From contig CAJQNJ010000037.1 of NCBI GenBank assembly GCA_905479685.1, positions 1-45,150 on the forward strand: a stretch of DNA of 45,150 nucleotides, written 5' to 3'. Both the position numbers and the translations under genes were made by a program. A model generated the notes under the pieces. It saw only the letters and a list, made by a program, of their open reading frames with translations, had not been told where the DNA came from and did no database searches. This stretch comes from an uncultured Acidimicrobiales bacterium. Lineage in GTDB: Bacteria; Actinomycetota; Acidimicrobiia; Acidimicrobiales; SHLQ01. This document shows, in pieces, positions 42,782 through 45,150 of the stretch. The stretch's first letter is position 1, and each line of letters opens with the position of its first letter.

Positions 42782-43459
42782 GTGGCAGAAAACGAACTAG
42801 CCGACTGGGCAGCAGAGATTGCGGCCAAGCCGTATGGGGAGCGCATCTACTCGGTCACCCGGATCGTGACCCAACAGACCCTCTTTCGACTGCTCGACAT
42901 TCGGGCCGAGGGTCTCGAACACCTCCGCACCGACCCACCGGTGATCGTTGCGCCAGTACACCGCTCGAATCTGGACAGCCTCATCGTTGGTGTCCTCGGT
43001 AGGCGACGACTCCCCACACTCGCCAAGGAGTCGTTGTTCAAGATCAAGCCGGTGGGTTGGTGGATAGCGGGTCTCGGTGCGATTCCTTTGGATCGTGATG
43101 CGGCTGACCGCGAGGCAACAGCTGCCGCGAGAAAGATCCTCGACTCGGGCAAACCGCTGATGATCTTTCCCGAAGGAACCCGTCAGTCCGGCCAGGCGAT
43201 TACCGAGCTGTTCGATGGTACGACGTGGATCGCAGCCAAGACCGGGGCCTCGATCGTGCCCGTGGGAATCGCCGGCACCGAAGCAGCGATGCCGCCAGGA
43301 GTGAAGTTCCCGCGACGAGCGACGGTCGGAGTGTCCGTCGGTGCGCCGATCGTCATGCCAGAAGGCCGTATCCCGCGTGCCAAACTCACCGAGCTGACCG
43401 CGGTCGTGCGCGAGCACCTCCAAGAGGCCAACGACCGCGCACACCGGCTGATCGCGTGA
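42782..43459 (+). CDS. PlsC-type 1-acylglycerol-3-phosphate acyltransferase
   Basis: The 225-residue protein has the acyltransferase motif I HRSNLD (60-65, HX4D), motif II-like GAIPLDRD, motif III FPEGTRQSG (about 137-145) and motif IV IVPVGIAGTE. These enzymes acylate lysophosphatidic acid to phosphatidic acid at the membrane; a different acyl acceptor cannot be excluded. GTG 42782 follows the TAGGAT box by 6 nt. SurE starts 26 bp downstream with its own box, so the two may be separately transcribed. Confidence 0.9.
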   Translation: MAENELADWAAEIAAKPYGERIYSVTRIVTQQTLFRLLDIRAEGLEHLRTDPPVIVAPVHRSNLDSLIVGVLGRRRLPTLAKESLFKIKPVGWWIAGLGAIPLDRDAADREATAAARKILDSGKPLMIFPEGTRQSGQAITELFDGTTWIAAKTGASIVPVGIAGTEAAMPPGVKFPRRATVGVSVGAPIVMPEGRIPRAKLTELTAVVREHLQEANDRAHRLIA

Positions 43460-43473
43460 TACGTCTGCACCGC

Positions 43474-43479
43474 TAACGT
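43474..43479 (+). promoter_or_regulatory. -10 box TAACGT, leaderless-type
   Basis: TAACGT is followed by 6 nt (GATCGA) and ATG 43486, the same hexamer and spacing as in front of the lipid kinase at 30605. Confidence 0.55.
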
Positions 43480-43485
43480 GATCGA

Positions 43486-44328
43486 ATGCGCATTCTGGTC
43501 ACGAACGATGACGGCATCGACTCTGTAGGCCTCCACGCTCTCGCCAACGCCATGCGACCATTCGGAGAGGTGATGGTCGTTGCGCCAGCCACCGAGTACT
43601 CGGGCGCCGGCGCTTCGCTCGGAACGCTGACGTTCGACGAACCGATTGCACGGCCCGAGCAGATCGAGGCCCTCGATGGACTCACGACCTGGTCGATCAC
43701 CGGTCCTCCGGCGTTGTGCGTGATGTATGCACAGCTCGGCTCGTTTGGCGAGCCCTTCGACCTCATCGTTTCAGGGATCAACCCCGGCCAAAACGTCGGG
43801 TGGTCGGTCTATCACTCCGGGACAATCGGGGCGGCACTCACGGGACGGAATCGCGGGGCCAGTGGCATTGCTGTCAGCATGGGCTTCAACGGCAAGGACG
43901 TCGAAGGGCAGACCTGGGACCAAATCGTCGACGGAATGATCTGGGAGACCGGAGCAACCGTTGCGAGCCAGATCGTTCAGGCGATGATCGAGAACCCAAC
44001 CGCTGCACCCGTCGTGATCAACTGCAACGTGCCGAACAGGAAACTCGAAGACCTCGCGGGATGGGAACACGCACGAGTCGGCAGCGAACCGCCACGGAAG
44101 CTCGTCACTGGCACGCTCGTCGAGGCCGACCCCGATGAGCTTGGTGAGGTTTTTCATCTCTCGATGGACTGGGGAGCCGCAGGCCAAGTCGTACCCGGTA
44201 CGGACGCATGGCTCGTACGGAACAACACCGTTTCGGTCACCTGGCTCGGTCATCTCTCCGAGACAACACCCGATCTCGCACAACACGACGGTGTCCAATC
44301 ACGCCTCGACACGTTGTTCGCCCCCTGA
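43486..44328 (+). CDS. surE: 5'/3'-nucleotidase SurE
   Basis: The 280-residue protein starts MRILVTNDDGIDSVGL with the metal ligands Asp8 and Asp9, continues APATEYSGAGASL with Ser39, and has SGINPGQNVGWSVYHSGTIGAA with the ligand Asn. SurE removes phosphate from nucleoside monophosphates and is linked to stress survival. It is slightly longer than the common 250-residue form. ATG 43486 follows a TAACGT box by 6 nt. It converges on the second YbaK-like gene; the 72-bp gap holds nothing recognisable. Confidence 0.95.
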   Translation: MRILVTNDDGIDSVGLHALANAMRPFGEVMVVAPATEYSGAGASLGTLTFDEPIARPEQIEALDGLTTWSITGPPALCVMYAQLGSFGEPFDLIVSGINPGQNVGWSVYHSGTIGAALTGRNRGASGIAVSMGFNGKDVEGQTWDQIVDGMIWETGATVASQIVQAMIENPTAAPVVINCNVPNRKLEDLAGWEHARVGSEPPRKLVTGTLVEADPDELGEVFHLSMDWGAAGQVVPGTDAWLVRNNTVSVTWLGHLSETTPDLAQHDGVQSRLDTLFAP

Positions 44329-44400
44329 GGGAGTGAAGAGATCCGTTTCAGCTCGCGAGTACACCGCTGTTGCGACCGCGTGCACCTACACCGCCTCAGC

Positions 44401-44889
44401 TCAGGGATCTGCGCGTTCGGTGAACGCTGTCACTGTCGCCCCGGTGACACACAACAAGGTATGCGGGTCGATGGAAAAGACATGCCGCGGGGTGCCAGCG
44501 GCTGCCCAGACCGCTTCATAGGTCAACAGCGCGGGGTCGAAGAAGGCACGGACCTGTTCGATGTGGCCGAACGGCGGTACGCCGCCAATGGCGAACCCTG
44601 TGGTCGCCCGAACCGCATCGACGTCTGCCCGGTCGCACCGTTCACCATCGGCTGCGAGCGTGAGCCTCGCCGGGTCGACACGATTCGCCCCACTCGTGAG
44701 CGCAAGGACCAGATCTCCGTCGACCGAGAAGATCAAGGACTTCACGATCTGTCCCACTTCACAGCCAACGGCTTCTGCGGCATCGACAGCAGTTCTGGTT
44801 CCATCGGGATACTCGATCACGTCGATCGACACTCCGTGTGATGCCGCTGCATCAACCACGGTGCGGACACTCTGTGGCAGGTCGCTCAC
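44401..44889 (-). CDS. YbaK/ProX-type aminoacyl-tRNA deacylase (second copy)
   Basis: The 162-residue protein belongs to the YbaK/ProX-like editing family: GQIVKSLIFSVDGDLVLAL with the conserved Lys, TSGANRVDPARL and TGFAIGGVPPFGH, the glycine-rich loop. It is clearly different from the YbaK at 31657-32121 and likely clears another mischarged tRNA. GTG 44889 overlaps the stop of the upstream gene (GTGA) and has GGAAGGA about 7 nt before it. The frame is open further upstream but is then antisense-like noise over the preceding gene. Confidence 0.87.
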   Translation of the reverse strand: MSDLPQSVRTVVDAAASHGVSIDVIEYPDGTRTAVDAAEAVGCEVGQIVKSLIFSVDGDLVLALTSGANRVDPARLTLAADGERCDRADVDAVRATTGFAIGGVPPFGHIEQVRAFFDPALLTYEAVWAAAGTPRHVFSIDPHTLLCVTGATVTAFTERADP

Positions 44890-45150
44890 GATTCGTCCTT
44901 CCAGATGCCCACCGAACGAGATGGCATCACGAGAACGATCGCCTCGCCAGAGTCCACGGCTATGACGGGCTGCTCCTCGGTCTCTGCCGTGCTCGTCGTC
45001 CCCTCGCCTCCCGCGAATGACCACAACAGAGCTGACGCCGGACTGATCATGCCGGGTTTGAGTACAACACGATCTGGCTCGTCTGCATGATTGACCGCCA
45101 CCAAGATTCGGGCCGACCCGTCGCCGCGTGAAAACAGGTAGGTCCGACCG
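44886..45150 (-). CDS. C-terminal fragment of a probable GH13-type glycosidase (partial)
   Basis: Only the last 87 residues are in the window. The segment TYLFSRGDGSARILVAVNHA followed by DRVVL and, near the end, a VDSGEAIVLVM strand resembles the C-terminal beta-sandwich of alpha-amylase/alpha-glucosidase-family enzymes (pattern R...vlvvvNfs.ep..v.L). No catalytic part can be seen, so the family call is tentative. The stop overlaps the start of the YbaK-like gene (GTGA). Confidence 0.5.
   Translation of the reverse strand, partial: GRTYLFSRGDGSARILVAVNHADEPDRVVLKPGMISPASALLWSFAGGEGTTSTAETEEQPVIAVDSGEAIVLVMPSRSVGIWKDES

Noticed and set aside
1-45150. CRISPR arrays, tRNA/rRNA genes, insertion sequences, phage genes
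   Set aside because: I saw no regularly spaced repeats, no tRNA T-loop context, no transposase motifs and no phage structural genes while reading both strands; a tRNA or Rfam scan was not possible.

Overview
The window looks like a chromosomal segment of a high-GC (roughly 60%) actinobacterium, most likely of the class Acidimicrobiia (Ilumatobacter-like). The clues are a Bpa/PafE-type proteasome activator, a short MutY, a surface protein with an LAxTG sorting motif, dense four-base start/stop overlaps, and many genes that appear to be transcribed without a leader. The taxonomic call is inference. No rRNA, tRNA, CRISPR array, insertion sequence or prophage was recognised. About 45 genes fill nearly all of the DNA and no gene-free stretch exceeds 300 bp.

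Positions 1-2009 (minus strand, cut by the window edge) encode a secreted FG-GAP/UnbV-ASPIC protein ending in RTX-type glycine-aspartate repeats. Positions 2277-19948 form a cell-surface polysaccharide region: two paralogous flippases, two Wzz-like chain-length proteins, an O-antigen ligase/polymerase-like protein, three glycosyltransferases, a sulfotransferase, a two-part HAD-like protein, a left-handed beta-helix (gamma carbonic anhydrase-like) protein, a GMC-type FAD oxidoreductase and an Asp-box propeller lipoprotein. A DegT-type aminotransferase (21942-23150) may supply an amino sugar to it. Together these could build, decorate (sulfate, acyl or amino groups), flip and polymerise a Wzx/Wzy-type glycan. 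The initiating sugar-phosphate transferase and any tyrosine kinase are not in the window.

Positions 19979-32121 hold housekeeping and quality-control genes: an MBL-fold hydrolase, MutY, a thioredoxin-fold protein, a zincin lipoprotein divergent from bpa, a DUF3179 lipoprotein, a small SH3-like protein in frame with a Ski2-type DExH helicase, a lipid kinase, and a YbaK-type deacylase preceded by a coupled 37-residue ORF. Positions 32392-45150 hold the LAxTG surface protein, an orphan ABC ATPase, a YpfJ-type metallopeptidase, a tightly coupled operon (secreted protein, glutaminyl cyclase, tiny membrane protein, DUF429, GluQ-type synthetase), a DUF445 membrane protein, an ABC-F ATPase, a PlsC acyltransferase, SurE, a second YbaK-like protein and the end of a probable GH13 enzyme.

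The most notable observations are: (i) ten genes with a TANNNT -10 box 6-8 nt before the start codon and no Shine-Dalgarno, which points to widespread leaderless transcription; (ii) the helicase, whose conserved N-terminus has no ATG/GTG/TTG start and is separated from the upstream gene only by an in-frame TAG; (iii) three TTGGTCG repeats at exact 11-bp spacing in front of bpa; (iv) duplication of the flippase and Wzz genes within one glycan locus; (v) a gamma carbonic anhydrase-like protein whose third zinc histidine is replaced by glutamate.
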